DNA from: Methylobacter sp.
GTDB lineage: Bacteria; Pseudomonadota; Gammaproteobacteria; Methylococcales; Methylomonadaceae
DNA: 38,270 nucleotides
Assembly: GCA_030655535.1 (NCBI GenBank)
Contig: JAURVK010000034.1
Location: 1 to 38,270, forward strand
Reading direction: 5' to 3'
The position numbers and the translations under genes are program-made. The notes beneath the pieces were generated by a model. That model worked only from the letters and a program-made list of their open reading frames with translations. It made no database searches and had not been told where the DNA came from. Positions 1 through 7,296 of this stretch are shown piece after piece; within the stretch, counting starts at the first letter, position 1, and the number at the start of each line of letters is the position of its first letter.

Positions 1-51
1 GGATTATCCGCTTAGGTTTATGCATGCTTTTCAATGCCCAATCCCATTAAT

Positions 52-474
52 TCAGATAGTTTCACCCAGGCTGATTTTAATGCGCTCCAGCAGCGCGGTC
101 ATTTGTTCTCGTTCTTGTTGCGTTAAGGTTTTAAGTACCTCCGCTTCCACCGCATCGGCAATTTCCCAGAGTTCCTGCATGATGGGCAGCGCTTTAGCCG
201 TAATTTCCAAACGGTAAGCACGCCGATCTTCACTGTCTTTATTGCGGCGAACCAAGCCCGCCTCTTCCAGCAAGTCGATCTGTCTTACCAGTGTAATCGG
301 TTTGATTTCGAGGATTTCGGCCAGATCGATTTGGCGGCAGTTTTCATTGTTGGACAGATGTACCAGAGCTCGCCATTGAGCATGGGTCAGTCCGATATTT
401 TCCGCTTCCTTGTTGAAGCGCTGGCGAATGATGTGGCTGATTTCGTAACTTAAAAAACCGAATTTAGAATGCAT
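52..474 (-). CDS. MarR-family winged-helix transcriptional regulator
   Basis: This 140-residue protein has the size and layout of a MarR regulator: an N-terminal dimerisation helix, a winged helix at about residues 30-100, and a C-terminal coiled helix. The recognition region contains CRQIDLAEILEIKPITLVRQ, followed by a wing with DSEDRRAYRLEIT, the typical DxRDRR-like turn of the family. MarR proteins are cytoplasmic dimers that usually repress their own gene and a neighbour, often an efflux or stress gene, and release DNA on binding a small phenolic ligand. No partner gene is visible, because transcription runs toward the window edge and the target may lie outside it. The region upstream of the start (475-540) is AT-rich and could hold the operator, but I see no clean palindrome. 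The family is clear; the ligand and target are unknown. Confidence 0.9.
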   Translation of the reverse strand: MHSKFGFLSYEISHIIRQRFNKEAENIGLTHAQWRALVHLSNNENCRQIDLAEILEIKPITLVRQIDLLEEAGLVRRNKDSEDRRAYRLEITAKALPIMQELWEIADAVEAEVLKTLTQQEREQMTALLERIKISLGETI

Positions 475-974
475 TAGTTAGTTACAAAGACATATAATAA
501 GCAATAGGTATTATTTCTTATAATACATTATCATTCACGCAGTGTCTAAGCTTTCTTACATCTGCTCAGGTGAAACCTATGGATTTTTGGTAATGGGTTA
601 AATCTGTAGTTTGTTGTATTATTAGCCGCATGACATGCTATCAAGAAATCGTCTGCCCCGAGTGTGGCATCAACCAAATTACCAAGTCCGGCCGCACAGA
701 GCAAGGGACACAACGTTATCGATGTATTTGGCGTCGATATTCATGCCAAGTTACAGGTTTGACCCACTATCCATCCGAGCTTACCTCAATAGCAGTCGTT
801 TTATTATTGAGGTTGAATATCGTGTTATCATTCATGCGCTCTTTTGAGGGCTTTTTCTCAACCCAAACAAGCACCGTTTCAAAAAAGCCTTTTACTTTCA
901 GGAAATCAATCCCCTGAGAATCAATAGTTTTTTCTGCACTGGATTTACGTTCCGGCTAGCAACAAGGAATCATC
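475..974. other. 500-bp gap between the marR gene and trhO
   Basis: The first 60-100 bases are AT-rich and presumably hold the promoter of the leftward MarR gene. From about 589 to 770 there is an IS1-type remnant, described separately. From about 770 to 950 there is a short stretch with open frames but no recognisable protein. trhO follows, with AACAAGGAATCATC just before its ATG as the ribosome binding site. No RNA gene is evident. Confidence 0.6.
589..770 (+). mobile_element. IS1-family remnant: left end and 5' part of insA
   Basis: A frame opening at 630 encodes a short zinc-ribbon protein with CPECG followed by SGRTEQGTQRYRC. This is the N-terminal pattern of IS1 InsA (CPxC, then NGxxxxGxQRYxC). 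The second cysteine pair is broken: the expected CxxC is reduced to a single Cys in RCIWRRYSCQ. Homology appears to end near 750-770, far short of insA plus insB. The GGTAATGGGTTA at 589 lies about 40 bp before the start, where an IS1 left inverted repeat would be; its identity is inferred from position. No right end was found. It is an inactive relic. IS1 assignment is from the zinc-ribbon pattern only. Confidence 0.55.
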
Positions 975-1949
975 ATGTCTCACATAGTCGTTTGTGCTCT
1001 GTACAAATTCGTCGCCCTGGAAAATTATCAGGCTTTGCGTCAACCCCTGCATCAGGTGATGGAAGCCCATCAGGTTCGCGGCACCTTGCTGCTGGCCGAC
1101 GAGGGTATCAACGGCACGATAGCCGGATCGCGTCAGGCCATCGATAATGTGCTGGACTGGTTGCGCAGCGACCCGCGTCTGACCGATATAGATCGTAAAG
1201 AATCGCTGACCGACAGCCTGCCCTTCAACCGCGCCAAAGTTAAACTCAAAAAAGAGATAGTGACGATGGGCGTGGAAGGCATCGATCCCAAGCGCGTGGT
1301 GGGCACTTATGTCAGCCCTAAAGATTGGAACAAACTGATCTCCGATCCTGACGTGATACTGGTGGACACCCGCAACGACTACGAATATAAAGTCGGCACC
1401 TTTAAAAACGCCATTAACCCGAATACCACCAGCTTTCGCGAGTTTCCCCGGTACATCAAAGAAAATCTCGATCCCGAAAAACACAAAAAAGTGGCGATGT
1501 TTTGCACCGGCGGCATTCGTTGTGAAAAATCCACGGCTTTCTTGAAAGAACAGGGTTTCGACGAGGTTTATCATCTTAAAGGCGGAATATTAAAATATCT
1601 GGAAGAAGTCCCCGCACAGGAAACGCTTTGGGAAGGCGAATGCTTTGTCTTTGACGACCGGGTAACGGTTAATCTCCAGCTTGAAAAAGGCATTTACGAC
1701 CAATGTAACGCCTGCCGCCTACCTATCACCGAAGCCGATAAAGCCGGCGACAAATATCTGCAAGGGGTAAGCTGTCCTCATTGTTACAATAAAATCACCC
1801 CCGCGCAGAAAACCCGGTTCATGGAGCGTGAAAAGCAAATGGAATTAGCCAAAAAGCGCGGTGAAGCCCATATCGGTGCAGATGCCGCCAAGACGCTTGT
1901 GCAAAAACGTGTAGCCAAATTGCGACAACGGCAAGTATTGGAAGAGTAA
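975..1949 (+). CDS. trhO: tRNA uridine 34 hydroxylase TrhO (YceA/UPF0176 rhodanese family)
   Basis: The protein is 324 residues long. It has the UPF0176 N-terminal ferredoxin-like domain (about 1-95, with [17 protein letters not shown]), then a rhodanese domain (about 115-215) whose active-site loop is CTGGIRC with the catalytic Cys at about residue 177. A C-terminal Cys-rich tail has CNAC and CPHC pairs that look like a zinc site. TrhO hydroxylates uridine at the tRNA wobble position 34 using oxygen, the first step toward 5-methoxyuridine or 5-carboxymethoxyuridine. The start is supported by a good Shine-Dalgarno sequence. It stands alone between two transposon relics, so it appears to be monocistronic. 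Length and motifs match intact family members closely. Confidence 0.95.
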   Translation: MSHIVVCALYKFVALENYQALRQPLHQVMEAHQVRGTLLLADEGINGTIAGSRQAIDNVLDWLRSDPRLTDIDRKESLTDSLPFNRAKVKLKKEIVTMGVEGIDPKRVVGTYVSPKDWNKLISDPDVILVDTRNDYEYKVGTFKNAINPNTTSFREFPRYIKENLDPEKHKKVAMFCTGGIRCEKSTAFLKEQGFDEVYHLKGGILKYLEEVPAQETLWEGECFVFDDRVTVNLQLEKGIYDQCNACRLPITEADKAGDKYLQGVSCPHCYNKITPAQKTRFMEREKQMELAKKRGEAHIGADAAKTLVQKRVAKLRQRQVLEE

Positions 1950-2245
1950 AGCCGTTGGCATTAGCTGCCCCCTCCTTCCGCTGCATCAAATATTCAACAT
2001 GATTCAATAGAACTAAGTGCTTGGAAATAAATCCGTGTGTGTTTTCTGCCTAGAGCACTCAGACCTCAAGGTTCGGAAAATACAAAATGCGTGTCGACTT
2101 TTTTCTAGGCACTTATCGCCAAAGACCGATATGCCAATGGTGTGGTTGCACCCGTACGTTAGCATGGCTTAGGATTACGTCAGTGATATGGTTTCCTGGC
2201 CTATCCCGTTTGAGAGAGTGACTTTTAAGACGTTTCCACGGCGGC

Positions 2246-2356
2246 ATGAGCAAATCCAAAAAAACCTTTGAACTGACTTACCCTAACGCCGCCGGTATTG
2301 ACATCGGCGCTTCCAGCCATTCCGTTGCCGTGCCGGCTGATAAGGAAAAAACGTGA
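2246..2356 (+). pseudogene. Truncated IS110-family transposase, N-terminal 36 residues
   Basis: The short frame begins MSKSKKTFELTYPNAAGID and continues IGASSHSVAVPAD. The (A)AGIDIGxxxHxVAVP pattern is the start of the RuvC-like DEDD domain of IS110 transposases and includes the first catalytic Asp. The frame stops after 36 codons; the other catalytic residues and the C-terminal Tnp20 (serine-containing) domain are absent. Downstream sequence switches directly to an antitoxin-like relic, so the element was cut by a deletion or by another insertion. The upstream noncoding end may survive (see findings). Confidence 0.7.
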
Positions 2357-2586
2357 TGAAAGTTTTTCTTTAAATTTTGATGAAGGCTATCAAGCCTTTA
2401 AAATTGGACTTATACTAAAAAAACAAGAGAAAACGCTGGGATAACTCAGGAGGAACTGGCAATACGTTTAAGTACAAAAAATCAGCTATCTCAAGAATAG
2501 AAAACCATGCTGAAGATGTAAAACTTTCAACACTTGAAAAATTTGCCAGTTCTTTGGGTAAAAATCTTGAGGTTCGTATAGATTAA
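2355..2586 (+). pseudogene. Frameshifted HigA/XRE-type antitoxin relic
   Basis: Three pieces in shifting frames together give an XRE helix-turn-helix protein. The first reads DEGYQAFKIGLILKKQEKT, the second ITQEELAIRLST, and the third SAISRIENHAEDVKLSTLEK, continuing to FASSLGKNLEVRID-like sequence and a TAA at 2584-2586. This matches HigA-type antitoxins (GLTQEELAxxL...KSAISRIENH). The breaks are near 2440 (one base missing) and in the run of A residues at about 2476-2481 (one base missing). The N-terminus abuts the IS110 fragment and no start codon remains. No HigB toxin is seen beside it. The poly-A break could be a sequencing error, but two breaks and a lost start argue for real decay. 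Confidence 0.65.
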
Positions 2587-2718
2587 ATTTGATCATCAAG
2601 TTTTTACAAAGTACTTAAGCTGCACGATATGTCAGTGAAGGCGTCGGCTATAACCGCCACCAAATTTTTATCACTCATATGTTTTCCAGATTCAGCCAAA
2701 GGGAAGTTATCTCCATCA

Positions 2719-5070
2719 TTAAGGCATAGGAGCATCCTGTAAGCGGGTAATCCAGGCTTCCTTGGCATATGGGTCAACGTGAAAGGCAAGATTTCCCGAC
2801 TTATGCAACAAGCCTTCTTCGCCCGAAGCATTAGGGTTAAGCTGACGCTTTTCAATAAAATCCGCCATGCGGCGCACGTTATAAATCAATAATCCCCGAT
2901 AATGATTTTGAGCGGGATAAATTTGATAGCCGACATTACTCTCTTTAAATGCAGGATTGCGCTTTAGCCATTGTTCGATGTTATCGGCATCATGATCGGC
3001 CAGTTGCTTTAAAACGGACTGGGAATGCCGGTTGATAATGGTTTTAAAATGGTCGCTTAAGCTATTTGATAATTGATTGCGTTGCAACGCGCGAATATCC
3101 TCATCGGTTAAATCAAAGCTCTCGGCGACTAAATAATGCTTGTCGCGTTCGCCGTCATTGGCAAATAACGCTATTTTTTCTAAGGCCGTGTGTTGTAACG
3201 CGGTAAGAAAAGAATCGGGCGCACGTATGTGTTTATCGACGGTGACCACCCACGGCAGCGCCCGCCCGGTTTGTTCAAAGCGTTGTTTGACGCTGCTCAC
3301 CACGGCGGAACGCGGCAATTCATCTTCACGTCCTTCGGGTTTTACCAAAAATGCATCCACTGCGGTAATTTGCGTTTGAAAGCCAGCGGCTTTGAATTGT
3401 TCGACGATAGCGGCATAGCGCGGTTTGTACGGAATGCCGGTGCCGTCATAAAGAATGTTGAAGCCGTGCGCTTTGGCATGTTCCGCCACCAAGCTACGCA
3501 GGCGATTGGCGAACGGTTCGACATAAACATAATCGTCGCTGTGATGGCTGGCTGCAGTCAAAACTTGATATAAGTCGCTGATTTTTCGAAATTCATCCAA
3601 TGATGTAATCACAAAATTATCGCCGCATTGCGCCCCAGCAATTTCTTCTACTGCGGTTTTTCCTGATCCGGCACCGCCCATGGACATGAATAACTTGGGC
3701 TGGGGATCGGGCGTTTTACCGGCAAAAATCGTTTGTTTCGCCTGCTCCAGTTTTTCGACGATGATGATCAGGCGATCATAGGCAATCTCCACTGCCCGCG
3801 CCAAGCGTTCATCGCCATCGGAGGCCAGTATCATTTTGTCTTTTAAACCATACTGGGTCACCAGATCAAAAATACTGGCATTATTGCCTAGACAGCGGCG
3901 CAATAATTCCATCAGTTCGGTGTGCGCGGGTGAGCGCAAGCCGGTCAACAAGTTAATATCCAGGCAAAATAACGGGGCAGCGCCGTCTGCCTTGATATCG
4001 ATACCGTCAATATCGTGTTTGTCCGGTGCGCGTAAGGCTTCGGTGTTAGGCAAATAACCGATGATATTATCGATCTCGCTGCGGGGATAATCGGCCAAAT
4101 GCCGGCCGGCAAGAAATAATTCTTTTTGAATGCCGGCGAACGGCACCAAGCCGCCATTAACGGAAACCAAGCATTCAATGCCATCGGCGGTATTTTGCGA
4201 TAAAAACGGAATGCCGAAAATAAATTTTTTGTTTTCGGGCCATTGACCGTAACCATTGGCGATATTGTCTAAGCTTTGGGTGCGGGTGGGATCAAGCGCA
4301 TGCTGGAAAGCCAGGGTGACCGCCTCATGCGGGCATTGAGTCTGATGAAGCGCGATGGCGTCAGTTGACTCCAGGCGTCTAAAATCGATGCTTTGCTCGT
4401 AGACGCTTTTAAAGGCAGGCAAATTGCCCAATGCGGTCATGAAAAAATCCAGGGTCAAGCGATTGCCGTAGGAAAACGGACGAATACGGCGCATTTGTTG
4501 ATAAAACTGCGCCAAGCGTTCGGCGATATTGTCGGTGCGCATGACAAAACCATTGTTGTCGAAAATGGCGCTGTCGACATTGGTTTCATCAAATTTCTTT
4601 GCTGATCTGAAACCTCTTCCTTCAGGAGGATTATTGAAGTTTGACAGCGATGCACCCGCATCGTTATTCTCTTTAGTAACCTCCTCGTTCACGGGGAGGT
4701 TCAATCCACCGGCCTCTATCCGTCGGATGGTGTCATTCGATGGATGAGGTCGGGTGTGGATTGAAACATCATTCAATACCAGGCATTCGATAGCTTCGCG
4801 AAAGGCTTTGCGTTTGACCGGATCGGTCATCACGCCCGGCCGATGACTGACGGTGGCCTGTTCTTTCCAATCGCGAAACATTTCGCGGTGAATACGGGAA
4901 AACAATTCCGTCATATAAGTGACGCGTTTAGCTTGATCATGTGAAACCGTTTCTTCGACTTCCTTTTGCAGTATGGATAACAACTTAATCCCTTGGGCGA
5001 TTGCCAACACGGTGCGTAATTTTTTTAATTGCGCATAGCTGGAAAGCTGATGCATTGTTTTATCGCTCAT
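2719..5070 (-). CDS. Zeta-toxin-like P-loop protein with degenerate Fic-like N-terminal region
   Basis: The protein has 783 residues. Its C-terminal half (about 455-650) looks like a zeta-toxin ATPase/kinase: Walker A GGAGSGKT at 465-472, LDEF at 491-494 where zeta toxins have an acidic residue for substrate binding, and ILYDGTG at 539-545. Zeta toxins phosphorylate UDP-N-acetylglucosamine; related kinases act on other substrates, so the target here is unknown. At 190-215 the sequence FYQQMRRIRPFSYGNRL resembles the Fic motif HPFxxGNGR in its helical context, but the catalytic His is Arg and the GNGR loop is altered, so AMP-transfer activity is doubtful. Residues 102-153 are encoded by a repeat-rich insert. 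No epsilon-like antitoxin gene is adjacent. A terminator sits 41 bp upstream of the start. Residues 720-783 form a tail I cannot assign. The zeta domain call is firm; the Fic call is tentative. Confidence 0.8.
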   Translation of the reverse strand: MSDKTMHQLSSYAQLKKLRTVLAIAQGIKLLSILQKEVEETVSHDQAKRVTYMTELFSRIHREMFRDWKEQATVSHRPGVMTDPVKRKAFREAIECLVLNDVSIHTRPHPSNDTIRRIEAGGLNLPVNEEVTKENNDAGASLSNFNNPPEGRGFRSAKKFDETNVDSAIFDNNGFVMRTDNIAERLAQFYQQMRRIRPFSYGNRLTLDFFMTALGNLPAFKSVYEQSIDFRRLESTDAIALHQTQCPHEAVTLAFQHALDPTRTQSLDNIANGYGQWPENKKFIFGIPFLSQNTADGIECLVSVNGGLVPFAGIQKELFLAGRHLADYPRSEIDNIIGYLPNTEALRAPDKHDIDGIDIKADGAAPLFCLDINLLTGLRSPAHTELMELLRRCLGNNASIFDLVTQYGLKDKMILASDGDERLARAVEIAYDRLIIIVEKLEQAKQTIFAGKTPDPQPKLFMSMGGAGSGKTAVEEIAGAQCGDNFVITSLDEFRKISDLYQVLTAASHHSDDYVYVEPFANRLRSLVAEHAKAHGFNILYDGTGIPYKPRYAAIVEQFKAAGFQTQITAVDAFLVKPEGREDELPRSAVVSSVKQRFEQTGRALPWVVTVDKHIRAPDSFLTALQHTALEKIALFANDGERDKHYLVAESFDLTDEDIRALQRNQLSNSLSDHFKTIINRHSQSVLKQLADHDADNIEQWLKRNPAFKESNVGYQIYPAQNHYRGLLIYNVRRMADFIEKRQLNPNASGEEGLLHKSGNLAFHVDPYAKEAWITRLQDAPMP
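4611..4765. repeat. Repeat-rich insert within the zeta-like coding sequence
   Basis: Two copies of a hairpin unit with a TTCA loop lie in the same orientation: AACCTCTTCC-TTCA-GGAGGATT at 4611-4632 and AACCTCCTCG-TTCA-CGGGGAGGTT at 4678-4701. A second inverted pair, TTCAATCCAC at 4700-4709 and GTGGATTGAA at 4756-4765, is perfect over 10 bases. The whole stretch is in frame with the host gene and encodes about residues 102-153, which are low in hydrophobic content and look like a linker. It resembles REP-type elements that have entered a gene without breaking it. Confidence 0.65.
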
Positions 5071-5111
5071 TTTTTACCTGCGGCAAAATATTTCCGGAAT
5101 GCTAAAAACTT

Positions 5112-5135
5112 AAAAAGCCCTATGGAGGGCTTTTT
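5112..5135 (-). terminator. Rho-independent terminator after the multicopper oxidase gene
   Basis: A perfect 10-bp stem, AAAAAGCCCT and AGGGCTTTTT, closes on the loop ATGG. The symmetric A and T flanks make it usable in both directions. It lies 108 bp downstream of the multicopper oxidase stop and 41 bp upstream of the zeta-like start, both genes reading leftward, so it should uncouple the two. Confidence 0.85.
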
Positions 5136-5242
5136 CATAAATCGATTATGTCGCTAAAGCGCGGTTGGGGCAAGGCCAAGACTTTGTAGGTTGTGCTAAC
5201 TGCATGCCCAGGGGGAGCGCCGTCCGTGGCGCGATTTGGGGT

Positions 5243-6871
5243 TTATTTGATTAGAAAATCCCGCATCATGCCCATATCTTCGTGTTCCAGATTGTGGCAG
5301 TGGTACATGAACAGACCTTTAAAATCGTTAAACGGTTTTAATATGGTGACTTTTTCGCCCGGCATCACCAGAACCGTATCTTTCCAGCCGCCGTCTATAA
5401 ACCCTGAGGAAACGGTAGCATAGCTATCGCCAGAACGCGAACTCATTTCCCGTTTGACGACCTGAAACTGCTCGCCATGCAAATGCATCGGATGCGGCAT
5501 GTCCATCATCATGCCGTGCATGCCGCCGTCAAAACCATTATCGAACTCGATTAATTGCAGGCTGTTAAGCGGAATCATCTCATCCGGCTGAATGTCGTTC
5601 ATTTTATAGGAACGGCCGTTAAGCAGGGCTGACATGTGCCGCATGGATAAGGCGATGGTTTTGGGGTTGCCTGCATTGGCAGCATCTTTGATACGTAATG
5701 CGGTAATAGGGGTTAGAACCTTGGGCAAGGTGTTGTTGCCTTGCTCCTTTTTGGCGACCCGGATTTTTAAGATCGGGTAGTCGGAGCCTGAAGGCAAGGC
5801 ACTGACTGACATCATGCCGCCACCCATCATGCCTCTGCCCATCATGCCCCGATGTCCGCCTCCCATCATGCCTCCGCCCATCATACCCATGCCGCCATGC
5901 GAGGCAACATCAAACTGGAGGCTGCGCAAGGTCGGCTCAGAGCCTAGCGCCCGTTCGCTAAAGTCCATCCATAATTCCAGTCTTTCTCCCGGAGCCAGCA
6001 TCACATAAGCATGTTGCTCGGGGCGTTCCAGCAAGCCGCCGTCAACGCCTATGACGGTGAGCGGGGTGCCGTCATCCCAGGCGAGTTTATAAATACGGGA
6101 ATTGGAACCGTTCAACAACCGGAGCCGGTAAGCGCGCGTTGCCACCGGCAACACAAAATCAGGTCGACCGTTGACCAGAATCTGCTCGCCCAGAAAGCCC
6201 TGCATACGCCGCATCATGTGAGCCGAATAAGCCAGTTGGTTTTGGCTGTCGAAACTGCGATCCTGAATCACCAGCGCCACATCCTGGTCGCCATGCGGTA
6301 ACTTCAGCGCCTGTTCCTGATCATCGCTGACGATAAACAGACCTGCCAAGCCGGAATAGACCTGTCTGGCGGTGACGCTGTGGGTATGGGCGTGATACCA
6401 ATAGGTGCCTGCCCGGTTCAATATCTCGAATTCGTAGATATAGGTTTCGCCATGATTGACGGCATACATGGGATTGCCGTCCATGTTGGCCGGAACATGC
6501 AGACCGTGCCAATGCAAAATCGATTGTGCCGGTAAGTTGTTATTCAGAATCAGCCTGACTTTTTGGCCTTTTTTTAAGCGCAGGGTAGGGGCCAGATAAG
6601 TGCCTTCATTATTATCAAGCACGTCGGAAGAGCCTTTGATGATCTTGCCGGTGACCTTCCAGACGTGGGTCTTATTGCCGCTTAGAATGGCTACATCGGC
6701 CGTATTCATGGTCAGTTCAATTTCAACGTCGGGAAGAAAATCGGCGGACGGCGCGTTGACGCTGACAAATCCGCCAGTCTGCGCCCAACTCGGGTAAGAG
6801 GCTGCTCCGACGATACCCAGTGCGGCATATTTTAATAGTTTTCGGCGTTGCAAATCAGTTGTCGTTTTCAT
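5243..6871 (-). CDS. Periplasmic multicopper oxidase, CueO-like, with Met-rich insert
   Basis: The protein has 542 residues and all four copper-ligand motifs: HWHGLH (120-125), WYHAHTH (158-164), HPMHLHG (460-466) and HCHNLEHEDM (524-533), the last holding the Cys of the type 1 site and the type 2/3 His residues. It starts with RRKLLKYAALGIVGAA, a Tat-type twin-arginine signal ending near SWA at residue 30, so it is exported folded. A Met/Gly-rich stretch at 327-354 (repeated MMGGG) matches the copper-capturing Met-rich segment of CueO-type cuprous oxidases. The likely role is oxidation of Cu(I) in the periplasm, protecting against copper, which would suit a copper-demanding methanotroph. A GAGGT ribosome site precedes the ATG. 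It appears monocistronic, with a strong terminator downstream. No adjacent copper pump or regulator gene is present. Confidence 0.93.
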   Translation of the reverse strand: MKTTTDLQRRKLLKYAALGIVGAASYPSWAQTGGFVSVNAPSADFLPDVEIELTMNTADVAILSGNKTHVWKVTGKIIKGSSDVLDNNEGTYLAPTLRLKKGQKVRLILNNNLPAQSILHWHGLHVPANMDGNPMYAVNHGETYIYEFEILNRAGTYWYHAHTHSVTARQVYSGLAGLFIVSDDQEQALKLPHGDQDVALVIQDRSFDSQNQLAYSAHMMRRMQGFLGEQILVNGRPDFVLPVATRAYRLRLLNGSNSRIYKLAWDDGTPLTVIGVDGGLLERPEQHAYVMLAPGERLELWMDFSERALGSEPTLRSLQFDVASHGGMGMMGGGMMGGGHRGMMGRGMMGGGMMSVSALPSGSDYPILKIRVAKKEQGNNTLPKVLTPITALRIKDAANAGNPKTIALSMRHMSALLNGRSYKMNDIQPDEMIPLNSLQLIEFDNGFDGGMHGMMMDMPHPMHLHGEQFQVVKREMSSRSGDSYATVSSGFIDGGWKDTVLVMPGEKVTILKPFNDFKGLFMYHCHNLEHEDMGMMRDFLIK

Positions 6872-7296
6872 CTGGACTTACCTCGATTTAATTGATATTA
6901 GCATATTGTAATATACTGCTTTGTAACATACTTTACGCAAGGTGTGTTAATCGAAATTGCGTGGCTTTCTAGGGTGTTGATTAGCTGGTTGCTGGTGTAA
7001 GAAAATCCCATAAAGGGACGAATCCTTTTATTAAATGTTAAGGATATAGGAAACACGCCGTTTGTTAAATCGGTGTAAACACTTAACAGCCGCATCCAAG
7101 GTGTCTTCGATGCCCTTTTTCATGTGTATTATCGAGCCGCTTGATTAGCGTAAATTTAGATATCCAATCCACTATCTTTAAAATCTCAATCTGGTATCTT
7201 TATTGCTTTGTCGGCTTTTTCAATCCAGTTAAACAATGAACTGCGCTTGTCGGTTGAATTAACATAGTAAATACAAATATAGAGCAAGAGACTCAA
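6872..7296. other. 425-bp divergent intergenic region, mco / yoaA
   Basis: This region must carry the leftward promoter of the multicopper oxidase and the rightward promoter of yoaA. A near-palindrome at 6901-6916 is listed separately. The minus strand has a 65-codon frame (6898-7095) with no recognisable family, which I do not accept as a gene. I see no RNA gene or transposon end with confidence. Confidence 0.5.
6901..6916. promoter_or_regulatory. Candidate operator upstream of the multicopper oxidase
   Basis: GCATATTGTAATATAC is a 16-base near-palindrome with one mismatched pair, about 30 bp before the mco start. Its position fits a repressor site or an element overlapping the promoter. 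It does not look like the known CueR box (ACCTTCC type). The regulator is unknown. Confidence 0.3.

Larger units (their letters stand above)
1950..2718. other. 770-bp relic region between trhO and the zeta-like gene
   Basis: No intact gene is visible. Bases 2246-2356 encode the N-terminus of an IS110 transposase and 2355-2586 a broken HigA-type antitoxin, both listed separately. Further left, AAGTGCTTGGAAA (from about 2013) and TTTTTCTAGGCACTT (ending near 2115) form an imperfect inverted pair, two mismatches in 14, which could be ends of a small non-autonomous element. Bases 2120-2245 precede the IS110 start and would be its left noncoding end if that end survives. Bases 2590-2718 contain only a short minus-strand frame without recognisable product. 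Confidence 0.5.

Noticed and set aside
945-1574. 209-codon minus-strand frame opposite trhO
   Set aside because: Rich in F, H and V in the pattern of an antisense shadow, and trhO on the other strand is certain.
2604-2855. Minus-strand frame of 83 codons overlapping the end of the zeta-like gene
   Set aside because: Most of it is an alternate frame of the real gene; the last 36 codons outside it match nothing I know and have no ribosome site.
6898-7095. 65-codon minus-strand frame upstream of the multicopper oxidase
   Set aside because: No recognisable family, no ribosome site, and it would occupy the promoter region.
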